From Bremia lactucae (Eukaryota > Oomycota > Peronosporomycetes > Peronosporales > Peronosporaceae): DNA of 18,526 nucleotides. The position numbers were made by a program, and so were the translations under genes. A model generated the notes under the pieces. That model made no database searches and had not been told where the DNA came from. It saw nothing but the letters and a program-made list of their open reading frames with translations. Positions within the stretch are counted from its first letter, which is position 1. The number at the start of each line of letters is the position of its first letter. This document shows, one piece after another, positions 17,886-18,526 of this stretch. The DNA lies in assembly GCF_004359215.1 (NCBI RefSeq), contig NC_090610.1, positions 3,119,189 to 3,137,714 on the forward strand, read 5' to 3'.

Positions 17886-18526
17886 ACTACACACACTACG
17901 TAAAAGGTCTTCAATGACGCGATTGACACGTTCAGTTTGACCATCGGTCTGCGGATGGTCCGCGGTGGACATGTCCAATCTGGTGCCAAGCACTCGGAAA
18001 TTGATTTCCAGAATTCATTTGTGAAACGAAGATCCGATCAGAGACAATTGCCACAGGCAAACCGCGTTGTCGAAACACGCGATCGATGAACAGCCTTGCT
18101 GTAACTTCACCATCAATGGTATCTGGCATAGCCGCTAAGTGAGTCATCTTGCTCAATCGGTCAGCAAAGACCACTATGCCAGAGTTATCGGCCGAATCTT
18201 TCGGTAGACCGTACAAAAATCCATACTAATGGACTCCCAACGCTCTATGGGTACGGGAAGACTTGCCAGTGGCGCAGCAGCATGCGCCGAGGGTTTAACC
18301 CGTTGGCAAGTTTCGCATGTACCAACGTATGTGCTGACCCATTTATAAAGTTTAGGCCATAAATCTGGCTTACAGAGCCGTAGATCTTTTCTCTACCGAG
18401 ATGACCACCAAGGGCAGTATCGTGTGCCTCATAGAGGATCCGGTACTTCAAATCCTCATCATGAGGAACAACGACACGCGGGGGGTCCACGATGTCTGTG
18501 CAATAAAGCAACAGGTTGTTATCGAT
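17886..18526 (-). pseudogene. Integrase of a second Gypsy copy, interrupted
   Basis: Enters from the right: DIVDPPRVVVPHDEDLKYRI and LYEAHDTALGGHLGREKIYG, the His half of the HHCC zinc finger. A shift removes the Cys part; ERWESISMDF near 18225 has the first catalytic Asp. A one-base shift leads to YGLPKDSADNSGIVVFADRL, SKMTHLAAMPDTIDGE, FIDRVFRQRGLPVAIVSDR (second Asp). Another shift leads to [20 protein letters not shown] with [14 protein letters not shown] (catalytic Glu in TERVN). Homology stops at about 17887 in mid-domain, next to LTR-like DNA. Confidence 0.8.

Noticed and set aside
13241..18526. The hairpin-rich area as tRNA or structured non-coding RNA genes.
   Set aside because: The stems lie within recognisable gag and pol coding blocks and none forms a cloverleaf with tRNA consensus boxes that I could see.

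Overview
This is a eukaryotic window, most likely from a plant-associated oomycete (Peronosporales, such as Phytophthora or a downy mildew). The signs are short introns (65 and 70 nt) with GTACGT/GTAAGG donors, an oomycete-type initiator (GCTCATTTT) ahead of the first gene, and several Ty3/Gypsy and Mutator-like elements whose protein remnants resemble those common in oomycete genomes. The species cannot be fixed by reading alone.

Layout. 1-1413 holds an open minus-strand gag gene of an LTR retrotransposon and its leader, ending at a 100-N assembly gap (1414-1513). 1514-1710 holds an LTR terminus and a retroelement leader remnant. 1711-7329 is the only host-gene island: a plus-strand three-exon gene (2457-5303) for a 903-residue AGC-type protein kinase with a FYVE-like zinc finger, and, convergent with it, a minus-strand mitochondrial NADP-dependent isocitrate dehydrogenase (5635-6918).

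7330-9837 is a dead Mutator-like element (MULE) with recognisable terminal inverted repeats. Its transposase is split into an N-terminal half on the minus strand and a C-terminal half on the plus strand, as expected after an internal inversion. 9841-12244 is a degenerate plus-strand Gypsy element with gag and protease only, framed by a 48-nt repeated motif. 12245-13240 is a scramble of small Gypsy fragments in both orientations. 13241-17880 is a broken minus-strand Gypsy element read from high to low coordinates: LTR, leader with tandem repeats, gag, protease, linker, reverse transcriptase, RNase H, truncated integrase. 17886-18526 is the integrase of another minus-strand Gypsy copy, which appears interrupted by that LTR.

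The most unusual signal is that the Gypsy DNA, especially 13900-17500 and also 10040-10290, is packed with short perfect inverted repeats (stems of 7-11 bp, loops of 2-10 nt), far denser than chance and not noticed in the two host genes. Nothing suggests a defence system or metabolic cluster. The two host genes are not functionally linked beyond sharing a small gene island inside repeats.
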